DNA of 64,000 bases from an uncultured Clostridia bacterium (GCA_934168355.1 CAKPNI010000005.1:6349-70348); one strand, 5' to 3'. Positions 1 to 8,968 are shown, counted from the stretch's first letter. Notes: generated from the sequence alone by a model not told the origin. Made by a program: numbers and translations.

Positions 1-1032
1 CCAGATGGAAATACTGTTTTAGAGGGAAAACAAGATAGTGAAGAAGTAATATCAGAACAAGCAGCATATGTAATAAAAAGTTTACTAAAATCAGTTGTAG
101 AAGATAGCGCAGGTACTGCAAAATACTGTAAAATATCAGGAATAGATGTAGCAGCAAAAACAGGAACCACAAACAGCAATTATGATAAATGGCTATGTGG
201 ATTTACAAATTACTATACAGCAGCTACATGGTATGGATTTGACCAAAACGAAGAAGTAACAGGCTCAAACAATGTTGCAGGAAGAATTTGGTCAGCAGTT
301 ATGTCAAAAGTACATTCAGGAAAAGACAAATCAACATTTAACCAACCATCAGGAGTTGTTACAGAAACAATATGTAGAGTTTCAGGTAAAAAAGCAACAA
401 GTAAATGTACAGATACATATCAAGAAGTATTTGTAGAAGGAAAAGTACCGGGTGATTGTGATGGACATTCAAATTCGGTTCAGGTATGTAGTGAAACAGG
501 TTTACTTGCAAATGAATATTGCCCTAATAAAATAACGAAATATCATTCATATACAGTTGAAAAAGAAAGATTAGGATTATGGAAAACAAATGGAACATCT
601 TCAAGTGCTCCAACAACATATTGTACTGTGCATAATGCATCAAACACCGGAAGTTCTAATAAAAATAATGATAGTGAACCAACAATTACTTTAAATGGAG
701 ATAGTCACATAACATTAAATGAAGGAGACACTTACACAGAACAAGGTGCAACAGCAAAAGATGATAAAGATGGAGATATATCAAGTAAAATATCAATATC
801 AGGTTCAGTAAATACATCAAAAGCAGGAAAATATACAATAACATATTCTGTAAAAAATTCAAATGGAAAAACAGTAACAAAAACTAGAACAATAACTGTA
901 AAAGCAAAAGAAATAGTAAAAGAGCCAGATAAGAAACCAGATGAAAATACAACAGGAGATAAAAATACAACGCCAGATAATTCTAATACATCAAGCAATG
1001 AAACTTCGAATGAAAATGAAACTAGTGAATAA
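1..1032 (+). CDS. Class A penicillin-binding protein, C-terminal part (5' end outside window)
   Basis: The reading frame is open from base 1 and ends at TAA 1030-1032, giving 343 visible residues. A KTGTT motif (about residue 54) is the KTG box of the penicillin-binding transpeptidase domain, which cross-links peptidoglycan outside the membrane. After the transpeptidase come two Cys-containing stretches and a linker, then an Ig-like domain of the DUF5011 type (about residues 222-300, with the typical 'GDTYTEQGATAKD' opening), and a hydrophilic Asn/Thr/Glu tail. The tail layout resembles clostridial PBP1A-type enzymes. The glycosyltransferase domain and membrane anchor would lie upstream of the window. 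Confidence 0.85.
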   Translation, partial: PDGNTVLEGKQDSEEVISEQAAYVIKSLLKSVVEDSAGTAKYCKISGIDVAAKTGTTNSNYDKWLCGFTNYYTAATWYGFDQNEEVTGSNNVAGRIWSAVMSKVHSGKDKSTFNQPSGVVTETICRVSGKKATSKCTDTYQEVFVEGKVPGDCDGHSNSVQVCSETGLLANEYCPNKITKYHSYTVEKERLGLWKTNGTSSSAPTTYCTVHNASNTGSSNKNNDSEPTITLNGDSHITLNEGDTYTEQGATAKDDKDGDISSKISISGSVNTSKAGKYTITYSVKNSNGKTVTKTRTITVKAKEIVKEPDKKPDENTTGDKNTTPDNSNTSSNETSNENETSE

Positions 1033-1037
1033 AAAAA

Positions 1038-1063
1038 GGATACAGTAAAAATTTGCTGTATCC
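1038..1063 (+). terminator. Hairpin after the PBP gene
   Basis: Perfect 8-bp inverted repeat GGATACAG / CTGTATCC with a 10-nt loop, 6 bp after the PBP stop codon. No clear T-run follows, so it may be a weak terminator or an mRNA-end stabiliser. Confidence 0.5.
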
Positions 1064-1090
1064 TAATAAAATAAAAGGAAGTGATAGACA

Positions 1091-2470
1091 GTGGATATAT
1101 ATTTTTACAACACTTTGACCAAAAACAAAGAAAGATTTGAGCCAATAAACAAAGAAGAAGTTAGAATGTACTCATGTGGTCCAACAGTATATAAAGATGC
1201 ATCAATTGGAAATATGAGAACATATATAATGAATGATATAATAAGAAGAGTACTTAAATATAATGGATACAAAGTAAAACATGCAATGAATATAACAGAT
1301 GTAGGACATTTAGTATCAGATGCAGATGAGGGCGAAGACAAGATGCTTAAATCAGCTAGAGAAATGCAAAAGTCTCCATATGAAATTGCAGAATATTATA
1401 CAAAATTATTTATGGAAGATTTGGCAAAATTAAATGTAGAAACACCAGAAGTGGTATGTAAAGCAACAGACCATATTACAGATATGATAAAATATGTTCA
1501 AAAATTATTGGAAAAAGGATATGCATATGAAACTTCAACAGCAATATATTTTGATGTATCAAAATTAGATGAATATGGAATATTATCTGGAATAAAACTA
1601 GAAGACCAAAAAGCAGGAGCAAGAGTTGATGTAGATACAGAAAAAAGAAATCCATATGATTTTGCATTATGGATAAAAGCCAAGCCAAATCACATAATGA
1701 AATGGGAGAGCCCATGGGGATTATCATACCCGGGATGGCATATAGAATGTTCAGCAATGGGACAAAAATATTTAGGAGAACAATTTGATATCCATACAGG
1801 AGGAATTGACCTAATTCCAACACACCACGAAAACGAAATTGCACAAAGCAAAGGTGCTTGTGGCAAGATACCAGCTAGATTTTGGATACATGGTGAATAC
1901 CTTTTAATAAATGGTGGAAAAATGTCAAAAAGTTTAAATAATGTTTATTTATTAAAAGATATTATAGAAAAAGGATATGACCCATTAACATATAGATTAT
2001 TTACATATTCTAGTAGTTATAGAACAAAATTAAACTTTACATGGGAGGCAATTGATGCAAACCAAAAGGCTTTAGATAAATTAAGGGCTGGATATCAAAA
2101 ACATCTTTCTGGAAATGAAAGTGTATCAGATGAAGAGACTGTAGCATATGAAGAAGCTTTTCATAAGGCTATAAATGATGATTTAAATATGCCCCTTGCA
2201 ATGAGTGTGGTTTGGGATGTTGTGAAGAATCCTAAGAAGTCTAAAAAGTTAGCTGAGCTTTTGAGGAAGTTTGATAGTGTTTTGGCTTTGAGTTTGGATA
2301 AAAAATCTGATGTAGAAGAAATACCTGAAGAAGTTATTAGGCTTGCAGAAGAAAGATTAAAGGCAAGAGCTGAGAAGAACTGGGCTGAATCTGATAGGCT
2401 TAGGAGTGAAATTTCAGCTTTGGGCTATAGTATAAAGGATAGTAAAGATGGGTATGAATTGAGCCATTAA
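1091..2470 (+). CDS. cysS: Cysteinyl-tRNA synthetase
   Basis: Class I aminoacyl-tRNA synthetase that charges tRNA-Cys in the cytoplasm; 459 aa, normal family length. The start is GTG at 1091, preceded by AAGGAAGTGA, and the N-terminus 'YNTLTKNKE' matches family starts. Zinc ligands are visible: Cys in YSCGPTVY, Cys in HIECSAMG, and the His pair in THHENE. The KMSKS loop is exact (GGKMSKSLNN). The HIGH signature is unusual: it reads ASIGN, so Ser replaces the first His. Similar ATLGN/ASIGN forms exist, as I recall, in a subset of bacterial CysRS, so I do not regard the enzyme as inactive. It is likely a single transcript between the PBP hairpin and the repeat at 2472. Confidence 0.95.
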   Translation: MDIYFYNTLTKNKERFEPINKEEVRMYSCGPTVYKDASIGNMRTYIMNDIIRRVLKYNGYKVKHAMNITDVGHLVSDADEGEDKMLKSAREMQKSPYEIAEYYTKLFMEDLAKLNVETPEVVCKATDHITDMIKYVQKLLEKGYAYETSTAIYFDVSKLDEYGILSGIKLEDQKAGARVDVDTEKRNPYDFALWIKAKPNHIMKWESPWGLSYPGWHIECSAMGQKYLGEQFDIHTGGIDLIPTHHENEIAQSKGACGKIPARFWIHGEYLLINGGKMSKSLNNVYLLKDIIEKGYDPLTYRLFTYSSSYRTKLNFTWEAIDANQKALDKLRAGYQKHLSGNESVSDEETVAYEEAFHKAINDDLNMPLAMSVVWDVVKNPKKSKKLAELLRKFDSVLALSLDKKSDVEEIPEEVIRLAEERLKARAEKNWAESDRLRSEISALGYSIKDSKDGYELSH

Positions 2471-2471
2471 A

Positions 2472-2541
2472 AAATGTCTCATTTGGACCGGTTCTTTTTG
2501 GGACATTTTGTAAAAAGAATTGTCTCCAATACGAAAAAAAT
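2472..2541 (+). repeat. REP-like intergenic palindrome, degenerate copy 1
   Basis: Contains GGACCGGTTC inside AAAATGTC...GGACATTTT inverted arms and ends with the AATACGAAAAAA tail shared with other copies. It sits between cysS and mntA, ending about 20 bp before the mntA start. Confidence 0.6.
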
Positions 2542-2562
2542 GGAAGATTTGAGGATAATTAA

Positions 2563-2958
2563 ATGAATTTTGAATCGATTAAAAAAAGATTAATAGACGA
2601 TTTTGAATGCGAAGCTATAATATTGTTTGGAAGTTTTGCTAGAGGAACACAAAACGAAAAAAGCGATATAGATATTGCATTCAAATCAAAAAGAAAAATT
2701 AGCAAAAAAGAGATTTTTGAAGAAAAGATTTTGCTAGAAGATATATCAAAAAGAGACATTGATTTAGTTAGCTTAGACGAAATAAATGATGATTTTAGGT
2801 ATGAAATATTAATGAATGGAAAAGAGCTATATTGCGAGGATAAAACAAAATTTGATTTATATAAAATAGATATGTTTAGAGAGTATATAGATTTAAATGA
2901 AAATAGACTTTCAATAATAGAGAGAGTAAAAAAAGGAGGTACAATATATGGAAAATAA
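2563..2958 (+). CDS. mntA: MntA-type minimal nucleotidyltransferase (antitoxin)
   Basis: 131 aa. The signature GSFARG (residues 23-28) plus SDID (34-37) is the catalytic core of minimal nucleotidyltransferases of the DNA polymerase beta superfamily. In characterised MntA/HepT modules this enzyme neutralises the HepT RNase by transferring AMP to a tyrosine of the toxin. The gene overlaps the downstream hepT by 11 bases, a typical antitoxin-first toxin-antitoxin layout. The ribosome binding site is weak (GGATAATTAA region), in contrast to the strong AAAGGAGGT in front of hepT, which lies inside this gene. Assignment rests on the motif and the partner. Confidence 0.9.
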   Translation: MNFESIKKRLIDDFECEAIILFGSFARGTQNEKSDIDIAFKSKRKISKKEIFEEKILLEDISKRDIDLVSLDEINDDFRYEILMNGKELYCEDKTKFDLYKIDMFREYIDLNENRLSIIERVKKGGTIYGK

Positions 2959-3355
2959 TGCAGTTATTATAAATAAATTCGAAACAATTGAAAAATGTAT
3001 AAATAGAATAAATGAAGAATATGAAAATAATCCAGCAAATTTAAATGATTATAGAAGAAATGACGCAATTGTTTTAAATCTTCAAAGAGCATGTCAAGCA
3101 GTAATCGACATTGCAATGTATATTGTATCAAATAATAGACTTGGATTACCTCATACGAATAAAGATGCTTTTGAATTATTATATAAAAATAATTATATAG
3201 ATGAAAATGCTTTAAACAATATGAAAGGCATGATTGGTTTTAGAAATATAGCAGTGCATACTTATCAAGAAGTTGATGATGATATATTGCAAGATGTTAT
3301 TGAAAATCATTTAGAGGATTTGACAGATTTTGCAAGGAAGATGTTAAATATATAA
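2948..3355 (+). CDS. hepT: HepT-like HEPN-domain RNase toxin
   Basis: 135 aa, all-helical HEPN/DUF86 family. The Rx4-6HxY active-site motif is intact as RNIAVHTY (Arg99, His104, Tyr106); Tyr106 is the residue position AMPylated by MntA in studied systems. Family members cleave RNA, in some cases at the 3' end of tRNAs. The start codon overlaps the end of mntA and is preceded by AAAGGAGGT, so translation is coupled. A complete, apparently functional toxin-antitoxin pair placed between two tRNA synthetase genes. Confidence 0.9.
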   Translation: MENNAVIINKFETIEKCINRINEEYENNPANLNDYRRNDAIVLNLQRACQAVIDIAMYIVSNNRLGLPHTNKDAFELLYKNNYIDENALNNMKGMIGFRNIAVHTYQEVDDDILQDVIENHLEDLTDFARKMLNI

Positions 3356-3440
3356 TTTCGTATTGGGACCGTATCATTTCGCGAAAAGAAATGGTCCCAA
3401 TGGAAAATTTTTGCAAAAGGAAACGGTTCCGATACGAAAA
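3356..3440 (+). repeat. REP-like intergenic palindrome, copy 2
   Basis: ATTGGGACC...GGTCCCAAT arms around a TTTCGCGAAAAGAAA centre, followed by a second half-element AAACGGTTCCGATACGAAAA. It ends directly at the trpS ribosome binding site AAGGAGGA and is open in the trpS frame, producing a false 30-residue N-terminal extension. Confidence 0.8.
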
Positions 3441-3452
3441 AAGGAGGAAGAA

Positions 3453-4460
3453 ATGGAGAAAAAAAGAATAGTAACAGGAGACAGACCAACAGGAAGACTA
3501 CACATAGGACACTACTTTGGTTCATTAGTAAATAGAGTAAAGTTGCAAGATGAATATGAAACATATATATTAGTTGCAGATGTACAAGCACTAACAGACA
3601 ACTTTAATAATCCAGATAAAGTAAGAAAAAATGTAAGAGAGCTAGTAATAGATTATTTATCATGTGGAATAGATCCTGAAAAAGCAACAATATATATACA
3701 ATCAATGATACCAGAAACAGCAGAACTTACAGTATTTTACTCAAATTTAGTTACAATTTCAAGACTTCAAAGAAATCCGACAGTAAAAACAGAATTAGCA
3801 CAAAAAAAGGATTTGTTTGGAGAAAGTGTAACTTATGGATTTTTGGGATACCCTGTAAGTCAGGCAGCTGATATTACAGTACTAAATGGAGAAATAGTAC
3901 CAGCAGGAGAAGACCAAGAACCATTAATAGAGCAATGTAGAGAAATAGTTAGAAAATTTAATTCTATATATGGAGATGTATTAAAAGAACCAGAAATATA
4001 CTTATCACAAAACAGAAGAATTAAAGGCTTAGATGGAAATGAAAAAATGGGAAAATCTTTAGGAAATGCGATATATATTTCTGATAGTGAAGAAGAAATA
4101 ACGAAAAAAGTTATGAGTGCTGTAACAGACCCAAATAGAATTAGAAAAGATGATAAAGGAAATCCAGATGTTTGTATGGTTTCATATTATCACAAATTAT
4201 TTAGTTCTGAGGAAGAATGCAAGGCAGTTTGCGAAGAATGTAGAGCAGGAAAAAGAGGATGTGTTGCTTGTAAAAAGCAATTAGCTAAAAATACAGCTGA
4301 ATTCTTAAGACCTATGAGAGAAAAAAGAGAATATTTAGAACAACATCCAGAAATAATAGACAAGGTTTTAAAAGAAGGAACTGAAAAAGCAAGAAAAGAA
4401 GCTGCTAAAACTATGAAAAAAGTTAAAGAAGCAATGAAGTTAGATTATTTTGAAGAATAG
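3453..4460 (+). CDS. trpS: Tryptophanyl-tRNA synthetase
   Basis: Class I synthetase that charges tRNA-Trp; 335 aa, normal length. HIGH is exact (residues 17-20, in GRLHIGHYFGS) and the second signature is KMGKS at about residue 199. I chose ATG 3453 because AAGGAGGA precedes it and homologues begin with 'KRIVTGDRPTG'; the frame is also open upstream through the repeat at 3356, but that extension encodes repeat sequence only. It is followed after 11 bp by argS, so the two are probably co-transcribed. Confidence 0.95.
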   Translation: MEKKRIVTGDRPTGRLHIGHYFGSLVNRVKLQDEYETYILVADVQALTDNFNNPDKVRKNVRELVIDYLSCGIDPEKATIYIQSMIPETAELTVFYSNLVTISRLQRNPTVKTELAQKKDLFGESVTYGFLGYPVSQAADITVLNGEIVPAGEDQEPLIEQCREIVRKFNSIYGDVLKEPEIYLSQNRRIKGLDGNEKMGKSLGNAIYISDSEEEITKKVMSAVTDPNRIRKDDKGNPDVCMVSYYHKLFSSEEECKAVCEECRAGKRGCVACKKQLAKNTAEFLRPMREKREYLEQHPEIIDKVLKEGTEKARKEAAKTMKKVKEAMKLDYFEE

Positions 4461-4471
4461 GATGTGAAAAA

Positions 4472-6181
4472 ATGGTAGATTTTAAACAAATAATTGCAAA
4501 AGAAATTTCAAAAGCAATATCTGTACCAAAAGAAGAATTGAAATCATATATAGAAATTCCGAAAGACCTAAATAATGGTGATTATGCTTTTCCATGTTTC
4601 AGACTTGCAAAAACTTTAAAAAAAGCACCACCGGTAATTGCAAATGAAATAAAGGACACTTTAAAATTTGATGAAAACATAATTACAAAAGTGGAAATAG
4701 TAGGAGGATACTTAAATTTCTTTGTGAACAAAGATACTAAAATAAAAAATGTTTTAGAAGAAGTTTCACAAAATAAAAAATATGGAAAATCTGAAATAGG
4801 AAAAGGCAAAAATATAATAGTAGAATATTCATCTCCAAACATTGCAAAACCATTCCATATAGGGCATTTAAGAACAACCGGAATTGGCCAAGCACTTTAT
4901 AATATCTATAAATATTTAGGATACAATGTAACTGGAATAAATCATCTTGGAGATTATGGAACACAATTTGGAAAGATGATAGAAGGTTACAAACTATGGG
5001 GAAATGAATATAGTTTTGATGAACATCCAATTGATGATATGCTAGATTTATATGTAAGAATAAATAATCTTTGCAAAGAAGATGAAAATGTATTAAATGC
5101 ATGTAGAGAAAATTTTAGAAAACTTGAAAATAATGATGAATATTGCTTAGAGATATGGAACAAATTTAAAACTTTAAGTTTAAAAGAATTCCAAAGAATT
5201 TATGATATGCTTGGAACTACATTTGATTCATGGAATGGAGAATCATTTTATACAGATAAAATGCCAGAAACAATAGAAATTTTACAAAAATCTGGACATT
5301 TAATAGAATCTGATGGAGCTAAAATAATAGACTTGGAAGATCAAGGAATAAATACACCTTGTATGGTTGTAAAATCAAATGGCTCTACAACATATGACAC
5401 AAGAGATTTGGCAGCTGTACTTTATAGAGCAAGAACATATGATTTTGACAAATGCCTATATGTAGTTGCATATGAACAAGACTTACATTTTAGACAAATA
5501 TTTGGAGTTGCTAAATATTTAGGATTAGATGAAAAATATTTAAAAGGATTAGAACATGTATCATATGGAATGGTAAGACTAAAATCTGGTAAAATGTCAA
5601 CAAGAGAAGGAACTGTTGTAAAACTTGAGGATTTACTAAATGAAGCAGTTTCAAGAGTTCAAAAAATTATAGAGGAAAAAGATCCGAACCTAGAAAACAA
5701 AGAAGAAGTTGCGAAAAAAGTTGGAATTGGTGCAGTAGTATTTAACAACTTAGCAACAAACAGAATAAAAGACCAAGTTTTTGATTGGGACGAAGTGCTA
5801 AATTTCCAAGGTGAAACAGGACCTTATATCCAATATACTTATGTTAGAACAAAAAGTGTTTTAGAAAAAGCGGGAAGCGTGCCAAGTTTAGAAAATTTAG
5901 ATTTTGAAAACTTGAAAGATGAATATTCTTTAAGATTGATAAATATAATTTATAATTTTGGAGATACTTTAAAACAGGTAGTAGATAAGAATGAGCCTTC
6001 AATTTTAGCAAGATATTTAATTGATTTGGCAAAAGCTTATAGTTCATTTTACAATGAAAATAAAATTATTAATGAAAATAAGTCCCTTCAAGATGCTAGA
6101 GTTTATTTAACATATTGTGTGGGAGTTGTTTTAAAACAAGGTGCACAATTATTAGGGATGGAAATGCCTGATAAGATGTAA
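4472..6181 (+). CDS. argS: Arginyl-tRNA synthetase
   Basis: Class I synthetase for all tRNA-Arg isoacceptors; 569 aa. Order of domains: N-terminal Add1-type tRNA-recognition domain (about 1-100), catalytic domain with FHIGHLR (HIGH, near residue 129), a KMSKS-equivalent GKMSTREG, and a C-terminal all-helical anticodon-binding domain (DALR type, from about 455). The RNA-dependent enzyme is relevant here because the window suggests that the Arg codon CGG has lost its normal reading. Start ATG 4472 follows GGATGTGAAAA, 11 bp after trpS. Confidence 0.95.
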   Translation: MVDFKQIIAKEISKAISVPKEELKSYIEIPKDLNNGDYAFPCFRLAKTLKKAPPVIANEIKDTLKFDENIITKVEIVGGYLNFFVNKDTKIKNVLEEVSQNKKYGKSEIGKGKNIIVEYSSPNIAKPFHIGHLRTTGIGQALYNIYKYLGYNVTGINHLGDYGTQFGKMIEGYKLWGNEYSFDEHPIDDMLDLYVRINNLCKEDENVLNACRENFRKLENNDEYCLEIWNKFKTLSLKEFQRIYDMLGTTFDSWNGESFYTDKMPETIEILQKSGHLIESDGAKIIDLEDQGINTPCMVVKSNGSTTYDTRDLAAVLYRARTYDFDKCLYVVAYEQDLHFRQIFGVAKYLGLDEKYLKGLEHVSYGMVRLKSGKMSTREGTVVKLEDLLNEAVSRVQKIIEEKDPNLENKEEVAKKVGIGAVVFNNLATNRIKDQVFDWDEVLNFQGETGPYIQYTYVRTKSVLEKAGSVPSLENLDFENLKDEYSLRLINIIYNFGDTLKQVVDKNEPSILARYLIDLAKAYSSFYNENKIINENKSLQDARVYLTYCVGVVLKQGAQLLGMEMPDKM

Positions 6182-6182
6182 T

Positions 6183-6245
6183 TTGTTCATAAAAGAACCG
6201 GTCCTAAAAGAACATGTTCATAAAAGAACCGGTCCCAAAAGAACA
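6183..6245 (+). repeat. REP-like intergenic element, copy 3 (tandem half-sites)
   Basis: Two direct copies of GTTCATAAAAGAACCGGTCC about 31 bp apart. It ends at the ldh ribosome binding site (AAAGGAAGG) and extends the ldh reading frame upstream by 17 spurious codons. Confidence 0.75.
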
Positions 6246-6264
6246 AAAGGAAGGAAGTTTTATT

Positions 6265-7206
6265 ATGGAAAAAAGAAAAGTAGTTCTAGTAGGAACAGGA
6301 TTTGTAGGAATGAGTTTTGCATACTCACTATTCAATCAAGGAGGAGCAAATGAATTAGTACTAATAGATGTACTAAAAGAAAAAGCACAAGGAGAAGCTT
6401 TAGACTTAGCACACGGAATAGCATATGCACCATCAAAAATGGAAATAAGATATGGTGAATATGATGAATGTAAAGATGCAAACATAGTAGTAATAACTGC
6501 AGGAATAGCACAAAAACAAGGCGGACAAACAAGGCTAGAGTTAGTAGATACAAATAGTAAAATAATGAAATCAGTTGTAGAAAGTGTTATGGCATCTGGA
6601 TTTAAAGGAGTATTTGTAGTTGCAAGTAATCCTGTTGATATAATGACATATGTAGTACAAAAAGTATCTGGACTTCCAGCAGGAAGGGTAATAGGTTCTG
6701 GAACTATGCTAGATACCGCAAGATTAAGATATTTATTAGGAGAAAGGTTAAAAGTAAGCCCTAAAAATACACACGCATATGTAATGGGAGAACATGGAGA
6801 TTCTTCATTTGTACCTTGGGAACATTGCTATGTTGGATGCAAAAAATTAATGGATATTGCTAAAGCAAGACATCAATCTTCAAAAAATTTAGAACAAATT
6901 AGAGAAGATGTAAAAAATGCTGCATATGAAATAATAGAAAAGAAAAAAGCAACATATTATGGAATAGGTGTGGCATTAACAAGACTTGTAAAAGCAATAT
7001 TAAATGATGAACAATCAATACTTACAGTTTCAACTTACTTAGATGGAGAATATGGACACAAAGATATTTATATTGGCGTACCTGCAATTATAACATCTAA
7101 GGGAGTTAGAGAAATATTAGAACTTCCATTAAATGAAAAAGATCAAGAAAAATTTGACAATAGTTGTAACATAATAAAAGAAACAATAGATGGTTTGAAA
7201 TTATAA
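6265..7206 (+). CDS. ldh: L-lactate dehydrogenase
   Basis: 313 aa. Reduces pyruvate to L-lactate with NADH, a fermentation end step in the cytoplasm. The Rossmann motif GTGFVG lies at residues 10-15; the catalytic His is in GEHGDSS (about residue 177); the Arg in DTARLR and the substrate loop IAQKQGGQTR are present. Gln in that loop marks lactate rather than malate specificity. The loop has one residue more than the usual QKPGETR form. Start ATG 6265 follows AAAGGAAGG; upstream in-frame codons are repeat sequence. Confidence 0.9.
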   Translation: MEKRKVVLVGTGFVGMSFAYSLFNQGGANELVLIDVLKEKAQGEALDLAHGIAYAPSKMEIRYGEYDECKDANIVVITAGIAQKQGGQTRLELVDTNSKIMKSVVESVMASGFKGVFVVASNPVDIMTYVVQKVSGLPAGRVIGSGTMLDTARLRYLLGERLKVSPKNTHAYVMGEHGDSSFVPWEHCYVGCKKLMDIAKARHQSSKNLEQIREDVKNAAYEIIEKKKATYYGIGVALTRLVKAILNDEQSILTVSTYLDGEYGHKDIYIGVPAIITSKGVREILELPLNEKDQEKFDNSCNIIKETIDGLKL

Positions 7207-7223
7207 TGTAATATAATTGTAAC
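7207..7223 (+). promoter_or_regulatory. WalR-box-like direct repeat
   Basis: TGTAAT-N5-TGTAAC, an exact 11-bp period, matching the WalR (YycF) consensus TGTWAH-N5-TGTWAH. It lies just downstream of ldh and 32 bp upstream of the -35 box of the next promoter. Confidence 0.55.
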
Positions 7224-7254
7224 AAAAACGAAATATAAAAGTAATAAAAAAAGG

Positions 7255-7283
7255 TTGAAAAAAAAGAATAAAAATGATATTAT
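7255..7283 (+). promoter_or_regulatory. Sigma-A-type promoter of the small membrane protein gene
   Basis: TTGAAA, 17-bp spacer, TATTAT with an upstream TG (extended -10). Confidence 0.6.
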
Positions 7284-7325
7284 AAATTCAACCGAAATAA
7301 TAAACAAAAGATAGGGGGAAAATAT

Positions 7326-7664
7326 ATGTTTATATTTGATTTAACCAATCCTTTAACATTATTATTAGTTGTTTTAGCAACAGCATTATTAATATTTTTA
7401 GGACAAGAAATAAAAAGAAGTTCAGTAGCTATAATACCATTAATTTCTTTTTTAGCATTGCTAATTGTTCATGTTGTTCAAGTATCAACTTTAACAACAG
7501 AATACGCTTATTTAGCTAGTACATTATATAAATGTCTAGCAATAGATTTCCTATTTATATTAATTACATTCTTCTCATATTTATGGATTGATGACTTAGA
7601 GGCTAAAAAGAACAATATAAGAAGTATAGACAACAGTTTAGACTGGTTTTGGAAAGAAATATAA
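7326..7664 (+). CDS. Small membrane protein of unknown function
   Basis: 112 aa with three hydrophobic segments (about residues 9-26, 35-54 and 66-90) and a charged C-terminal tail ending in a Trp-rich 'DWFWKEI'. I do not recognise a named family. It is a monocistronic unit: WalR-like boxes and an extended -10 promoter upstream, AGGGGGAAAA ribosome binding site, and a strong terminator 11 bp after the stop. The regulatory context suggests an envelope role, which is inference only. Confidence 0.75.
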   Translation: MFIFDLTNPLTLLLVVLATALLIFLGQEIKRSSVAIIPLISFLALLIVHVVQVSTLTTEYAYLASTLYKCLAIDFLFILITFFSYLWIDDLEAKKNNIRSIDNSLDWFWKEI

Positions 7665-7674
7665 GAAGATAAGG

Positions 7675-7704
7675 AAAAGAGATATTTTATTTATATCTCT
7701 TTTT
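7675..7704 (+). terminator. Rho-independent terminator
   Basis: Stem AAAAGAGATAT / ATATCTCTTTT with a 7-nt loop and a T-run. Confidence 0.85.
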
Positions 7705-7727
7705 CTAATATAAAAACATTAAAACTA

Positions 7728-7756
7728 TTGATTTTTTAAGATATGTGCTATATAAT
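7728..7756 (+). promoter_or_regulatory. tRNA-Thr promoter
   Basis: TTGATT, 17-bp spacer, perfect TATAAT, placed 11 bp before the mature tRNA. Confidence 0.8.
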
Positions 7757-7766
7757 AGTTTTATTC

Positions 7767-7842
7767 GCTTCTATAGCTCAGTAGGTAGAGTGCAGCCTTG
7801 GTAAGGCTGAGGTCACGGGTTCAATTCCCGTTGGAAGCTCCA
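7767..7842 (+). tRNA. tRNA-Thr (anticodon GGT)
   Basis: 76 nt with encoded CCA. The acceptor GCTTCTA pairs with TGGAAGC (one G-T pair); D arm GCTC...GAGT; anticodon stem CAGCC/GGCTG around loop TTGGTAA, so anticodon GGT; T arm ACGGG-TTCAATT-CCCGT. It reads ACC and ACT. The anticodon loop is a normal 7 nt, so this tRNA is not a candidate frameshift suppressor. Confidence 0.95.
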
Positions 7843-7876
7843 AAAAAATAAAAAAATGCAAGGAAAGGAAAAAACA

Positions 7877-8968
7877 ATGAAAATAGGAATAGTAGGACTT
7901 CCAAATGTAGGAAAAAGCACATTATTTAATAGTATAACAAAAGCAGGCGCAGAATCAGCAAACTATCCATTTTGTACAATAGAACCAAATGTAGGAATAG
8001 TAGCAGTACCAGATGAAAGATTGCAAAAATTAGCAGACATGTACAACACAAAAAAAATAACCCCAGCAGTTGTGGAATTTGTAGACATAGCAGGACTAGT
8101 AAAAGGAGCAAGTAAAGGCGAGGGTCTAGGAAACAAATTCTTATCACATATAAGAGAAACAGACGCTATATGTGAAGTAGTAAGATGTTTCGAAGATTCA
8201 AATGTAGTACATGTAGATGGAAGTGTAGACCCAATAAGGGACATAGAAACAATAAATTTGGAATTGATTTTTGCAGACATAGAAACAATAGAAAAAAGAC
8301 TAGATAAAGCCAAAAAAATGTTGAAAGCAGACAAAAAATATCAAGCAGAAATAGACTTGTTAGAAAAAATAAAATTAGCATTAGAAAATGGGATGCCAGC
8401 AAGGCAATTAGATTATAATGAAGACGAAAAAGAAATGCTAAAAGAGATGTTTTTACTAACAACAAAACCAATAATATATATAGCAAATGTATCGGAAGAA
8501 CAGTTATCAGATACAGAAAACGACGAAAATGTAAAAAAAGTAAGAGAATATGCATCAAGAGAAAAAGCTGAAGTAATACCGTTATGTGTAAAAATAGAAG
8601 ATGAACTATCTACACTTGATGACAATGACAAAACAGAAATGCTAGAGGCACTTGGGTTAGAAGAATCTGGGTTAGACATATTAATAAAAAAGAGTTATGA
8701 CCTATTAGGATTAATGTCATTTTTAACAGCCGGGGAGCCAGAAGTAAGAGCATGGACAATAAAAAAAGGAACAAAAGCACCACAGGCTGCTGGAAAAATT
8801 CATTCTGATATAGAAAGAGGATTTATAAAGGCAGAAGTGATATCTTATGATGAATTAATAAAAGAAGGTTCAATGGTACAGGCAAAGGAAAAAGGATTAG
8901 TAAGACAGGAAGGAAAAGACTATATTATGCAAGAAGGAGATATAGTATTATTCAAATTTAATGTGTAA
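7877..8968 (+). CDS. ychF: Redox-regulated ATPase YchF (OBG-family)
   Basis: 363 aa, exactly the family length. The P-loop GLPNVGKST is at residues 7-15. YchF/Ola1 proteins are TRAFAC-class P-loop NTPases that prefer ATP and bind ribosomes; a C-terminal TGS domain is present (from about residue 280). Start ATG 7877 follows GGAAAGGAA; an upstream in-frame ATG at 7856 lies between the tRNA and the ribosome binding site and is not the start. It may be transcribed by read-through from the tRNA promoter. Confidence 0.93.
   Translation: MKIGIVGLPNVGKSTLFNSITKAGAESANYPFCTIEPNVGIVAVPDERLQKLADMYNTKKITPAVVEFVDIAGLVKGASKGEGLGNKFLSHIRETDAICEVVRCFEDSNVVHVDGSVDPIRDIETINLELIFADIETIEKRLDKAKKMLKADKKYQAEIDLLEKIKLALENGMPARQLDYNEDEKEMLKEMFLLTTKPIIYIANVSEEQLSDTENDENVKKVREYASREKAEVIPLCVKIEDELSTLDDNDKTEMLEALGLEESGLDILIKKSYDLLGLMSFLTAGEPEVRAWTIKKGTKAPQAAGKIHSDIERGFIKAEVISYDELIKEGSMVQAKEKGLVRQEGKDYIMQEGDIVLFKFNV

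Noticed and set aside
1476..1844. Leu/Ile/His-rich minus-strand ORFs throughout the window
   Set aside because: Antisense shadows of A-rich coding sequence without ribosome binding sites or recognisable domains.
7767..7842. tRNA with enlarged anticodon loop for CGGN
   Set aside because: The loop TTGGTAA is a normal 7 nt and the tRNA is Thr(GGT).
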